A stretch of 24,327 nt of DNA from Acidobacteriota bacterium. GTDB lineage: Bacteria > Acidobacteriota > Blastocatellia > Pyrinomonadales > Pyrinomonadaceae. This document shows, piece by piece, positions 15,795 through 22,516 of the stretch (positions are counted from its first letter, which is position 1; the number at the start of each line of letters is the position of its first letter). A program made the translations under genes and the position numbers. Location of the stretch: contig SXVE01000559.1 of the NCBI GenBank assembly GCA_005790265.1, forward strand, positions 1-24,327. The letters run 5' to 3'. The notes beneath the pieces are model-generated. The model was not told the origin of the DNA. It saw only the letters and a program-made list of their open reading frames with translations, and did no database searches.

Positions 15795-16376
15795 TTAATC
15801 AATAAAATTTCCTGCGCCGGTTTCGCTGTAACGTTTGAGAATTGAAGAAACGTAGGCTTTGGTCGAGGAAATATTGATTCGCTCGATAAATTCGGCTTCG
15901 GAAATTTTGCTTCGATCAACGTCTTTCGTCCATTCTTCGACGCGGCTCGCGCCGGCGTTGTAAGCGGCGAGCATCATCGCTTTTTCCGCCGGAGAATCGC
16001 GAAATTTTTCGCGCATTCGTTCAAGATACCAGCATCCGATTTGAATATTTCGCTGCGGATCGCGCAGAAATTCGCCGGTATTTTCGGCGATCTGTTTTTC
16101 GTATTCCTTGAAGCCGGTTTCTTTCGCCCATTCGCGCGCGACCGTCGGCGTAACCTGCATCAACCCGACTTCTTCGGCGGCGCCGATTTTCCAGGCGCGA
16201 AAAAAAGTTTCTTCGTATATCACGCTCCACACGAGTTTGCGGTCGAGCCGGTAAACGCTCGCCTGCTGCTCGATCAGCGCATCGTAGCGATGAACCCAGT
16301 AATTGTAGAAAAGATATGATCCGGCAGCCGAGCAGACGATGAAAAGTAGTAATCCTGGAAGCAAATAACGGCGCAT
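15795..16376 (-). CDS. Small membrane-anchored lytic transglycosylase (SLT domain)
   Basis: The 193-residue protein has one N-terminal hydrophobic segment (about residues 5-25) that is an uncleaved anchor or signal, followed directly by an SLT catalytic domain. Key motifs are LVWSVIYEETFFR (catalytic Glu near residue 56), EVGLMQVTP and MMLAAYNAG, with TKAYVSSILKRY near the end. It would cleave peptidoglycan glycan strands at the periplasmic face. The ATG at 16376 is preferred to a TTG eight codons earlier, since neither has a ribosome-binding site and the ATG places the hydrophobic stretch properly. Compared with the 848-residue slt in this window it lacks the TPR scaffold. The next gene downstream, 48 bases away, is the amidohydrolase. 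Confidence 0.9.
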   Translation of the reverse strand: MRRYLLPGLLLFIVCSAAGSYLFYNYWVHRYDALIEQQASVYRLDRKLVWSVIYEETFFRAWKIGAAEEVGLMQVTPTVAREWAKETGFKEYEKQIAENTGEFLRDPQRNIQIGCWYLERMREKFRDSPAEKAMMLAAYNAGASRVEEWTKDVDRSKISEAEFIERINISSTKAYVSSILKRYSETGAGNFID

Positions 16377-16540
16377 TTTTATTGAAAGATGGCGTTTCAA
16401 ACAGCGCGGAAAACAATCGCATTCCGCCGCATTTTTGGGAAAAGCGCGGCAGCAAAGGAGAGTTTAATTGTGCGTCGAAACCAGTATTTTAGACGATTTA
16501 CAACTTGAACTTTAACAAATTTTCGGCGGCGGCAGTAAAT

Positions 16541-16584
16541 AAAAAATCAGCAGCAGCAGCGCGTTTTCCGCTCGGTACGCGCTG
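16541..16584 (-). terminator. Probable terminator after the 262-residue gene
   Basis: On the minus strand, two bases after the stop codon of the unrecognised gene, CAGCGCG (16584-16578) and CGCGCTG (16563-16557) form a 7-bp GC-rich stem with a 14-base loop. A T-run (16546-16541) follows after a CTG-repeat spacer of ten bases, so the T-run is displaced. The rest of the gap 16401-16585 holds no gene I can support, despite an AAAGGAG at 16454-16460. Confidence 0.4.
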
Positions 16585-16585
16585 T

Positions 16586-17374
16586 TTAATTCGGTCGTTT
16601 GAAACTTTTCCAGAAATCAATCGTGTCGTGCCGCCGGTCAACGCCTTCGTAGCGGCGGCGCGAATTATTTTCGCCGAGAATGTGTCCCTGCAGCCAGACA
16701 TCGGCTCTGAGAAAAGCGCCGACGGCGAGTTTTTCTCCGTTTAACGCGCGCTGATTAACGAGAATCTCAAGTTTAATGTCGCCCGCATCGAGAAAAATCC
16801 AGTACAGATCGTTCCCCGAAAAACTGTTGCGCAGAGAACTGAAATCGAGCACTTCGCCGCCGACGCTCCAATCGTTTTTTCCAGCGATGACATTGATCGT
16901 GATTTCATCGAACGAGCGCCAGAACGGTTTTTCCGGCGCTGCCAAAACTTCGGCGCGATACGCCAAGCCGCATAAGCCGACGCGCAGAATTTTCTGTTCA
17001 AAAATGCGCGTGCCGACCTCGGTCAAATTCTGCAATTCAAAAAGCACTTCGGTTTCCGTGTCGTCAACGAATCCGTGAATGACGGCTTCGCCTTCGTGCG
17101 CCGCTTCGGACATCACCCACGGCGCGACTTTTTGTTCGTATTTGGCGCGAAACGCCGGACGGCAATCGCCGGAAAAAACTTCGCCGCTCGCCGCTTCGTA
17201 AAGCACCGACCAAATCTCCAAACCTTCGCCGAGCTTTAAACAACGCCCGTGAAGAACGCCGCTTTTGCGCGTCAGACGCGAAATTTCGCCGTTCGCGCCG
17301 ACGTTTTCCGTCAAACTGTTGAGCGCGGCTTGATTGGCGATTTCGATGCCGATGGCGTCAAAGGCGATTTCCAT
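16586..17374 (-). CDS. Unrecognised 262-residue protein
   Basis: I do not recognise this protein. It starts at ATG 17374 (MEIAFDAIGIEIANQAAL), has no signal peptide and no transmembrane segment, and looks cytoplasmic. The sequence alternates hydrophobic and polar residues in short stretches, as in a beta-rich globular fold, for example YWIFLDAGDIKLEILVNQ and GAFLRADVWLQGHIL. Conserved-looking aromatic patches include VAPWVMSEAAHEGEAVIHGF and PFWRSFDEITINVI. The C-terminus is basic and ends YEGVDRRHDTIDFWKSFKR. Codon use matches the neighbours. A TATAAT (17383-17378, minus strand) lies only 3 bases before the ATG, and a tandem 20-bp repeat precedes it. It follows the candidate antitoxin gene by 39 bases, but nothing shows a shared function. 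Confidence 0.75.
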   Translation of the reverse strand: MEIAFDAIGIEIANQAALNSLTENVGANGEISRLTRKSGVLHGRCLKLGEGLEIWSVLYEAASGEVFSGDCRPAFRAKYEQKVAPWVMSEAAHEGEAVIHGFVDDTETEVLFELQNLTEVGTRIFEQKILRVGLCGLAYRAEVLAAPEKPFWRSFDEITINVIAGKNDWSVGGEVLDFSSLRNSFSGNDLYWIFLDAGDIKLEILVNQRALNGEKLAVGAFLRADVWLQGHILGENNSRRRYEGVDRRHDTIDFWKSFKRPN

Positions 17375-17379
17375 ACAAT

Positions 17380-17419
17380 TATAAAACGGTTATTTGATCT
17401 ATAAAACGCTTATTTAATC
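17380..17419. repeat. Tandem 20-bp direct repeat upstream of the 262-residue gene
   Basis: Two adjacent 20-base units (17380-17399 and 17400-17419) differ at two positions. The common form is TATAAAACGSTTATTTRATC. The second unit overlaps the stop codon of the 67-residue gene, and the first ends 6 bases before the start codon of the 262-residue gene. Two helical-turn spacing of identical sites suits binding of a regulator in tandem, but a recent duplication of no function is equally possible. Confidence 0.6.
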
Positions 17420-17617
17420 TCGGCGTTCAATTTTGATTTCGGACTTGGACTTTTCGTCTTTGCCGTCGGGTTCATTCAGGGCGTGAATTTTTTCGGCTGC
17501 CGCATTTTTTCCGGCGCGCACCATTTCCGCAAACAAATCCGCATCGTAATCGGCTTCGCGCGCCATTTCCTGTTTTATTTCAAGCAGAACTTCCAAAAAT
17601 CTTGTTCGGCGATACAT
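17414..17617 (-). CDS. 67-residue protein downstream of the PIN gene; candidate antitoxin partner
   Basis: The small acidic-helical protein begins MYRRTRFLEVLLEIKQEMAR, followed by EADYDADLFAEMVR, and ends in a Lys/Glu-rich tail. Its pattern (helix, then YD-D, then helix) resembles short proteins often encoded beside PIN proteins of the YLET type. I recognise this resemblance from general family knowledge and cannot confirm it. The ATG at 17617 follows a weak AGAG ribosome-binding sequence. It lies 73 bases downstream of the PIN stop codon on the same strand, with a TTGACA in the gap at 17640-17635. That gene order (toxin-like first) would be unusual for VapBC. No DNA-binding domain is recognisable. 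Confidence 0.6.
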   Translation of the reverse strand: MYRRTRFLEVLLEIKQEMAREADYDADLFAEMVRAGKNAAAEKIHALNEPDGKDEKSKSEIKIERRD

Positions 17618-17690
17618 ATATTTCTCTGAATATAATTGTCAACCGTTGTGCAGAAATCGTCAACTTCCGAACCGACGAATCGGCGGCGAA

Positions 17691-18149
17691 TCAGCTGTGA
17701 ACGAGAAATTCCGGCGTAATGATGACGGGCGAAAAAAATCCGGCGGCGGTATTGAACAAACGAATTCGCGCCTGTTTGCGAACGTTCGCCAAATGTCCGA
17801 AGTTCCACGTGACCAGATAATCAACTTTGTGAAACGAGGCGAGCGCGACGTGAAAAGCGTCCGCCATAAATTTGCGGTGAAAAATGCCGCGCGAAATGTA
17901 GCCTTCGGCGAGAATGGCGACTTCTTCGGACAATTCGAGCTGCGCCAGCGGTTTGATCAGATTGAGATAGCCGGTGCGGTGCGGTTCGGCGACGCGTTCG
18001 AGTTCGCGCTGCACGAGCACCGAACTAAACGCCTGATATTCGCCGAGTTCGTGTTCCCACCAGCGAATCGTCAAATCGCGCCGAAAACCGTCGCCGTTGT
18101 CGAGATAAGCGCCGACCACCGACGTTTCGAGATATAAACTAAGTTTCAT
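17691..18149 (-). CDS. PIN-domain protein (VapC-like putative ribonuclease)
   Basis: The 152-residue protein has the layout of PIN-domain nucleases, which cleave RNA with magnesium held by acidic residues. The first strand is LSLYLETSVVGAYLD, with Glu8 where most PIN proteins have Asp. Next are Glu49 in VLVQRELERV and Asp97 in FMADAFHVALA. The last is VDYLVTWNFGHLAN, where Asn116 replaces the usual final Asp. The YLET, AD-H and TWN-H-AN set marks a distinct PIN subfamily often annotated as toxin. A small co-oriented gene follows. Inverted heptamer arrays and a TATAAT box (18221-18216, minus strand) lie upstream. Toxin activity is inferred; a stand-alone RNase role is possible. Confidence 0.82.
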   Translation of the reverse strand: MKLSLYLETSVVGAYLDNGDGFRRDLTIRWWEHELGEYQAFSSVLVQRELERVAEPHRTGYLNLIKPLAQLELSEEVAILAEGYISRGIFHRKFMADAFHVALASFHKVDYLVTWNFGHLANVRKQARIRLFNTAAGFFSPVIITPEFLVHS

Positions 18150-18156
18150 TCATCTA

Positions 18157-18287
18157 GTTTCAGGTTTCGGGTTTCAGGTTTCAAGTTAAAAACAAGTTAA
18201 AAATCAAAACCGAAAATTATAACGCCCAAACTCAACCCAAAACCCGAAACTTGAAACCTGAAACTCGAAACCTGAAACCTGAAACTT
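18157..18287. repeat. Inverted heptanucleotide arrays forming a 31-bp-arm hairpin
   Basis: Four tandem GTTTCRR heptamers at 18157-18184 face six tandem GAAACYY heptamers at 18246-18287. The segments 18157-18187 and 18248-18278 are reverse complements over 31 bases with one mismatch, with a 60-base A-rich loop between. The left array ends 8 bases before the PIN start codon and the right array overlaps the stop codon of the retropepsin-like gene. The loop holds TATAAT on the minus strand (18221-18216). The unit length and style recall the short tandemly repeated heptamers (STRR) described in cyanobacteria. This gap contains no gene. Confidence 0.85.
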
Positions 18288-19869
18288 ACTTCTTGACCGG
18301 CACGAAGATCACTTTCGAGTTTTGAAAATCAAACGTCAGACTGTAATTGCGCAGAAAATTTCCGCCCAAGATTCCGGCTTGGACGAAACCGGAAGTTTCG
18401 TTGATCAAATCGAGATCAAGCGCGACCGCCGTGATGCTTTCGCGCGAATGACTGCCGAAAGTCAGGCGCGGCAGCAGAAACGAAGGCACGTCTTCGGTAA
18501 TTCCCGCCGCGCCGATGACGCGCATTTTTTCGCCTTTGGCGATGCGGCTCATCTCTTCGGAACCGGCGAGATCGTCGGAAATCACCGAAACGCTCGCGCC
18601 CGTATCAACGATGAAATTGAGCGGAACCGTCAAGCCTTCGAGCTGCACTTCGCCGCTCAGAAATCCGCCGGAAGTCAACCGCAACGGTAACGACAACGCA
18701 CTGTTCGCCGCGGTTTGATCGCGCAGAGAATCTTTTCTCGTCAGCGAAAAAGACAAACCGCCGTAATCAATCGTCGTCAAAAATTTGGAAATCAGCGAAA
18801 GTCCGATGTAGCCGTCAATTTTTTCGCCGTGTGAATGAAATTTGCGAATGTAAATCGGCACGTTTTTGATTTTGACGCCGCCGACGCCGACCGAACGCAG
18901 AAAACCATAAACGATTTCAAATTTGCCGTCGCCGCCGATGCCGCGCGCAAATCCGCCGCGCGCCACCGATTTTATTTTCAGCCGTTCCGCCGTTTTATCG
19001 GAAATAACGCTGATGCCCGAACCGGTATCGAGCACGAAATTGAGCGGCTCGTCCTTATCATTTATTTTTAATTTAATAATCGGACGATTGGCGACAAGAC
19101 GAAAATCAACCGCGGCTTTTTCGTCGCCTTCTAAAATATAAAGCGATTGTTTGTTGCCGAGATAACTCAGAAAATCAATCAAACCTTTGATGCGGTCGCG
19201 CCGGTCTTTGTCTTCGTCGCGCGAAATGAGCAGAAAAGTTTTATAAGCTTCGGCGGCTTCTTTGTAACGTTCGGCGCGCGCCGCAACTTGCGCGAAAGCG
19301 AATACGAAGTTCGGCTCGTTCGGCTCCAGATACATCGCCTCGTTCAAACTGTTGAGCGCTTTTGAAACTTGATTTTCGTAAAATTCGAGCGAGCCGAGCG
19401 CCGCCCAGCCGAGCGCTTCTTTTTTGTTTAAGGTCAGCGCGTTGTAGAGCGAAGCGCGCGCATCGCGAAAATTTCCCGCATTGAGCAGCGTCAAACCGAG
19501 CACGGCAAACGCGTAGGAATTTTTCGGTTCGCTGCGCGCGACGGCGATTGACAAATCATACGCCTCGACAAGCTGTTTGCGTTTGACCAAAACGTAGGCG
19601 AGTTCCAGTTTGGCGGCGGATTCGAGCGGATTGACTTCGATGATGCGGCGCAGCAGTTTTTCGGCTTCGATCAAATTTCCTTTTTTGGAAAGCTTCTGCG
19701 CCTGTTTCACCAGTTGCCGCGTTTCGGCATTTCCCGTCTGCTGAACGTCGGCGGCGCAAATCGCAGGCGCGGCGATAAAAAAGGACGAGCAGAGAAAAAT
19801 CAAACACGAAATCTGCTTGAGACGGAAAGGGACGAAAAAAACGGATTTCGGAAAATTGCTGTATCTCAT
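18286..19869 (-). CDS. Exported TPR protein with two tandem retropepsin-like aspartyl protease lobes
   Basis: The start is the ATG at 19869, placed 9 bases after a strong AAGGAG; the earlier ATG at 19893 lies before that site and is rejected. The 527-residue product has a signal peptide ending near AAPAICA (about residue 39). TPR repeats follow at about 50-220 (AEKLLRRIIEVNPLESAAKL, ALNSLNEAMYLEPNEPNFVF). Two retropepsin-like domains come next. The first, about 255-380, has FVLDTGSGISVIS with Asp281 and a GYIGLSLISKF flap-end element. The second, about 395-527, has FIVDTGASVSVIS with Asp422 and AGILGGNFLRNYS. Two DTG lobes in one chain could make a pepsin-like pair. The location is probably periplasmic. 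The target is unknown. It lies 59 bases after ogg. Confidence 0.88.
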   Translation of the reverse strand: MRYSNFPKSVFFVPFRLKQISCLIFLCSSFFIAAPAICAADVQQTGNAETRQLVKQAQKLSKKGNLIEAEKLLRRIIEVNPLESAAKLELAYVLVKRKQLVEAYDLSIAVARSEPKNSYAFAVLGLTLLNAGNFRDARASLYNALTLNKKEALGWAALGSLEFYENQVSKALNSLNEAMYLEPNEPNFVFAFAQVAARAERYKEAAEAYKTFLLISRDEDKDRRDRIKGLIDFLSYLGNKQSLYILEGDEKAAVDFRLVANRPIIKLKINDKDEPLNFVLDTGSGISVISDKTAERLKIKSVARGGFARGIGGDGKFEIVYGFLRSVGVGGVKIKNVPIYIRKFHSHGEKIDGYIGLSLISKFLTTIDYGGLSFSLTRKDSLRDQTAANSALSLPLRLTSGGFLSGEVQLEGLTVPLNFIVDTGASVSVISDDLAGSEEMSRIAKGEKMRVIGAAGITEDVPSFLLPRLTFGSHSRESITAVALDLDLINETSGFVQAGILGGNFLRNYSLTFDFQNSKVIFVPVKK

Positions 19870-19878
19870 ATCAAACTT

Positions 19879-19884
19879 CTCCTT
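19879..19884 (-). promoter_or_regulatory. Ribosome-binding site that decides the start of the retropepsin-like gene
   Basis: AAGGAG on the minus strand lies 9 bases before the ATG at 19869. It is one of the few strong Shine-Dalgarno sequences in the window, so it favours this start over the in-frame ATG at 19893. Confidence 0.75.
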
Positions 19885-19928
19885 TCCAGGCATTTAATTG
19901 TCGGTAAGTTGTTACATAATGTCGCGGG

Positions 19929-20591
19929 TTATTTGAGGATTTCGCCCGTTTTCATTGACCACAAAACCAAATCAAGCTCATCGAAATCAATCTGCGCGGC
20001 GGCGGCGAGATTTTTCAATTTCTCTTCGATTGTCAGATATTTCAGCCGCGTGCTCGGCGGTTTCGGATCATCAATGATTTCGAGTTCCGCCAAACTGCGC
20101 AAAATATGTTTGTCGAGAATGGCGTAGCCTTTTAAGCCGATGTTGCGCAGAAAATGACTCGCTTCTTTATAGCCCAAACCCTTGATGCCTTTTTCTTTGA
20201 CCAGCCAATCGCGCCGCGCAAGCGGATCTTCAAAACTTGCGAGCTTTTCGCGCAGACGCAAACCGCAATGCTGCTGCAAAAAATCTCTGGAAGCGACGAT
20301 GTAGCCGGAACGCGCGCGCGGGTAACGATGTCGTCCGACGAGCGCGTTCATCAATTCGTCGTGCGTTCCGGTTATCAAAAGCGGTCGAACGGCTTCAATC
20401 GAGCGCATTCCCATTCGCGCCGAACAGCCGCCGGTGAAAAAACAGAAAACCATTTCTTCCCACAACCGCTCGTCCGATTTGCTCGCCCAAATCGCGCTGA
20501 ATTCGGCGAGCCGCGCCCGAATCTCATCGCGCCGTGCGGCATACGCATTTTTAATGTTTTCAATAGTAACGGGCTGCTGTTCTTTTTTCAC
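19929..20591 (-). CDS. ogg: 8-oxoguanine DNA glycosylase/AP lyase, Ogg2 type
   Basis: The enzyme would excise 8-oxoguanine from DNA and nick the abasic site. The chosen start is GTG at 20591, giving 220 residues, the usual Ogg2 size. The in-frame ATG at 20726 would add 45 residues without family likeness and lies upstream of a good promoter at 20639-20611. The helix-hairpin-helix-GPD core is KGIKGLGYKEASHFLRNIGL, with the lyase Lys142, then YAILDKHILRSL with the catalytic Asp160. GRHRYPRARSGYI and the end LDLVLWSMKTGEILK match Ogg2. The C-terminal Lys corresponds to the one archaeal Ogg2 uses for base reading. No ribosome-binding site precedes the GTG, so the leader is very short. Confidence 0.87.
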   Translation of the reverse strand: MKKEQQPVTIENIKNAYAARRDEIRARLAEFSAIWASKSDERLWEEMVFCFFTGGCSARMGMRSIEAVRPLLITGTHDELMNALVGRHRYPRARSGYIVASRDFLQQHCGLRLREKLASFEDPLARRDWLVKEKGIKGLGYKEASHFLRNIGLKGYAILDKHILRSLAELEIIDDPKPPSTRLKYLTIEEKLKNLAAAAQIDFDELDLVLWSMKTGEILK

Positions 20592-20610
20592 GAAAATAAA
20601 GGGTTCGTCA

Positions 20611-20639
20611 ATTTTATGAGCGTGCCGATTATAAGTCAA
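20611..20639 (-). promoter_or_regulatory. Sigma70-type promoter of ogg
   Basis: On the minus strand TTGACT (20639-20634, five of six), a 17-base spacer and TAAAAT (20616-20611, five of six) form the best promoter in the window. Transcription would start near 20604, 13 bases before the GTG at 20591. This excludes the upstream ATG at 20726 for this transcript. Confidence 0.7.
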
Positions 20640-20679
20640 TAATTTTTTTGAATACAGGCGTATTTCCGTCAAAAAACTT

Positions 20680-20707
20680 TTCACAAAACGCTTTTTCGTG
20701 CTATAAG
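20680..20707 (+). promoter_or_regulatory. Upstream plus-strand promoter before dacB
   Basis: TTCACA at 20680-20685 (five of six), a 16-base spacer and an extended -10, TGC followed by TATAAG (20702-20707). The start would be near 20714, exactly at the GGATGC arm of a possible hairpin. A transcript from here would carry a leader of about 200 bases into dacB. Confidence 0.45.
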
Positions 20708-20822
20708 AATTTCGGATGCTTGGCATAAGCGATTCTTAAATCTTCGGCATCCAAAAATGCGGAAACCACATCGAAGTTAGCGTCTTAAATTTCACCGCTG
20801 AAAACGGGAAAAAAGGATTTAG

Positions 20823-20853
20823 TTGATGTTCACCGGAAATGTTGTGCTATAAT
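20823..20853 (+). promoter_or_regulatory. Extended -10 promoter of dacB
   Basis: TATAAT at 20848-20853 is a perfect -10 box with an extended TGC before it. TTGATG at 20823-20828 is a possible -35 at a 19-base spacer. Transcription would begin near 20860, so the in-frame ATG at 20852 cannot be used and the gene start is the ATG at 20921. Confidence 0.65.
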
Positions 20854-20920
20854 GCCGTCAGCTTTCCAAAAAGGTAAGTCTGCCGAATCAACCTTAAAAG
20901 AAACAGTAAATAATAAATTA

Positions 20921-22369
20921 ATGAATAGATTTAGCGTGAATAAAACCCTTTGGCTCTCCTGCGTCGCTTTTTTGCTGTTCGTCGGCTCGAACGTGACCGA
21001 AAGTTACGGTCAGCCGGTGTATTCCAAACCGACGACGCCGGCGACAAAACCGCTTTTGCAGCCGATTACGGTCGCGCCGAAAGACGGCGTTAATTCATCT
21101 GAATCGCCGCTCGTCAAAAAAACGGCGAACGTTGCGCCGAGCGCGGCGACGGCGGCTCCGGCAGCGGCAAACAGCGCGGTAAAAACATCTTTCCCGCTGC
21201 TGCGCGATGCGGCAATTCCCGGTTATTCGGGCGTTTTGGTCGAAACGATGGACGGCAATATCGTCGTCGAAAGCTATTCCGATTACGCGTTTAATCCGGC
21301 GTCAAACGTCAAAGTGGCGACGGCTTACGCGGTTTTGAAAACGTTCGGTCCCGATTATCGTTTTCCAACCGATGTTTGGACGGACGGCACGATTGATGCG
21401 GCGACCGGCACGCTTTACGGCAATTTATACGTTTCCGGACGCGATCCGATGTTTAACGTCGAACACGCGACGGCGATTGCCGCCGAACTCAACCGCATCG
21501 GCGTCAACAACATCAACGGCGATTTGGTCGTAACCGACAACTTTACGATGAGTTACGGCGCAACAGCGCAGCGAGCAGGCAGTTTGCTGGCATCAACAAT
21601 GAATTCGGTCAAGCGTTCGGCGGCGGCGAATACGGCTTGGAAACAGTATCTGATTAATTCCGGCAAAGTCGGACAGACGCAGGCGATGCCGAACGTCGCG
21701 ATTTCCGGCGGAACTTACGCGCAGGCGATGCCGAGCAACGTGCGTATGCTTTTTCGGCACGAATCGGCTCCGATGCGCGAAATCGTCAAAGTCACGCTTT
21801 GTTACTCAAACAATTTTCTCGCGGAAAGACTCGGCGATATGCTCGGCGGCGCTTACGCCGTGTCGCGCGTCGTGCAGATGAACGCCGGAATCGCGCCGCA
21901 GGAATTCGTTTTGCAATCGTCGAGCGGTCTTGGCATCAATCGCGTCACGCCGAAAGCGATGATGAAACTGCTGCGCACGCTCCGCACGGAATTAACGCGG
22001 CACAAAATGACTTTCGCCGATATTATGCCGGTCGCCGGTGTTGACAAAGGAACGCTCGAACGCCGATTCGATACGGATTTTTCCAAAGGCAGCGTCGTCG
22101 GCAAAACCGGAACTCTGGGAAACACCGACAGCGGCGTCAGCAGTTTAGCCGGTGAAATCAACACGCGCAGCGGTAAATTACTGTTCGTTATTTTCAATCA
22201 GCGCGGCACGCCGAACCGTTTCCGTTCATTCCAAAACGGTTACGTTTCCTTAATTCAGGGACAATTCGGCGGCGCGGCGCAAATGACTTACAGCCCGATT
22301 CCGCTCGATGTTCGGCTGGCGAAAACGCGCATCAGCTATCCCGATTCGCGCGCGCGCGTCAACGAATAA
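20921..22369 (+). CDS. dacB: D-alanyl-D-alanine carboxypeptidase/endopeptidase, peptidase family S13
   Basis: This periplasmic penicillin-binding protein of class C type trims or cleaves peptidoglycan stem peptides. It has 482 residues from the ATG at 20921. The signal peptide (WLSCVAFLLFVGSNVTESYG) is followed by a Pro/Ala/Ser-rich spacer of about 60 residues. S13 motifs are NPASNVK, with catalytic Ser128 and Lys131, YSNN at about 295-298 (the family usually has S-D-N), and KTGTL with Lys395. The family landmark GRDPMF is present. The Asp-to-Asn change in the second motif may tune activity; both Ser and Lys catalysts are intact. The start follows an extended -10 promoter by 68 bases. A hairpin terminator lies after the stop. 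Confidence 0.92.
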   Translation: MNRFSVNKTLWLSCVAFLLFVGSNVTESYGQPVYSKPTTPATKPLLQPITVAPKDGVNSSESPLVKKTANVAPSAATAAPAAANSAVKTSFPLLRDAAIPGYSGVLVETMDGNIVVESYSDYAFNPASNVKVATAYAVLKTFGPDYRFPTDVWTDGTIDAATGTLYGNLYVSGRDPMFNVEHATAIAAELNRIGVNNINGDLVVTDNFTMSYGATAQRAGSLLASTMNSVKRSAAANTAWKQYLINSGKVGQTQAMPNVAISGGTYAQAMPSNVRMLFRHESAPMREIVKVTLCYSNNFLAERLGDMLGGAYAVSRVVQMNAGIAPQEFVLQSSSGLGINRVTPKAMMKLLRTLRTELTRHKMTFADIMPVAGVDKGTLERRFDTDFSKGSVVGKTGTLGNTDSGVSSLAGEINTRSGKLLFVIFNQRGTPNRFRSFQNGYVSLIQGQFGGAAQMTYSPIPLDVRLAKTRISYPDSRARVNE

Positions 22370-22396
22370 TCGTTGTTTGAACAAAAACCTAAACAG

Positions 22397-22430
22397 AAAA
22401 GGAAACGAAAATTTTTTCGCTTCCTTTTTT
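22397..22430 (+). terminator. Rho-independent-type terminator after dacB
   Basis: AAAAGGAAACGAAAA (22397-22411) pairs with TTTTCGCTTCCTTTT (22414-22428) over 15 positions with one A-C mismatch, and the right arm ends in a T-run. It begins 28 bases after the dacB stop. The stem is A/T-rich but long. It separates dacB from murJ and implies murJ has its own promoter in 22431-22516, which I could not pick out. Confidence 0.7.
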
Positions 22431-22516
22431 CATTTGCGCGTTTGTTCTAATTTGCGCGCTTGTCGAAAACCGATTGTTGCGGCAAACTTTTACGTTTGCA
22501 GCTACACGAAAAATCA

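Larger units (their letters stand above)
20592..20920. other. 329-base divergent control region between ogg and dacB
   Basis: No protein-coding gene is supported here. It carries the ogg promoter on the minus strand and two promoter-like sequences on the plus strand (20680-20707 and 20823-20853). GGATGC (20714-20719) and GCATCC can pair across a 27-base loop downstream of the first plus-strand promoter. A ribosome-binding-like AAAAAAGGA precedes a tiny frame (ATG 20826 to TAA, 8 codons). TCTTAAAT occurs twice. A regulatory RNA leader is possible but unproven. Confidence 0.45.

Noticed and set aside
16454..16515. AAAGGAG followed by a 15-codon TTG-started frame
   Set aside because: Too short, with no recognisable peptide, and in a gap between minus-strand genes; the match could be chance.
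18157..18287. Possible CRISPR array
   Set aside because: Units are only 7 bases, contiguous, with no spacers, and no cas genes are nearby.
20592..20726. N-terminal extension of the Ogg protein from the ATG at 20726
   Set aside because: A strong promoter lies inside this stretch and the extension has no Ogg2 likeness; the GTG at 20591 gives the normal family length.
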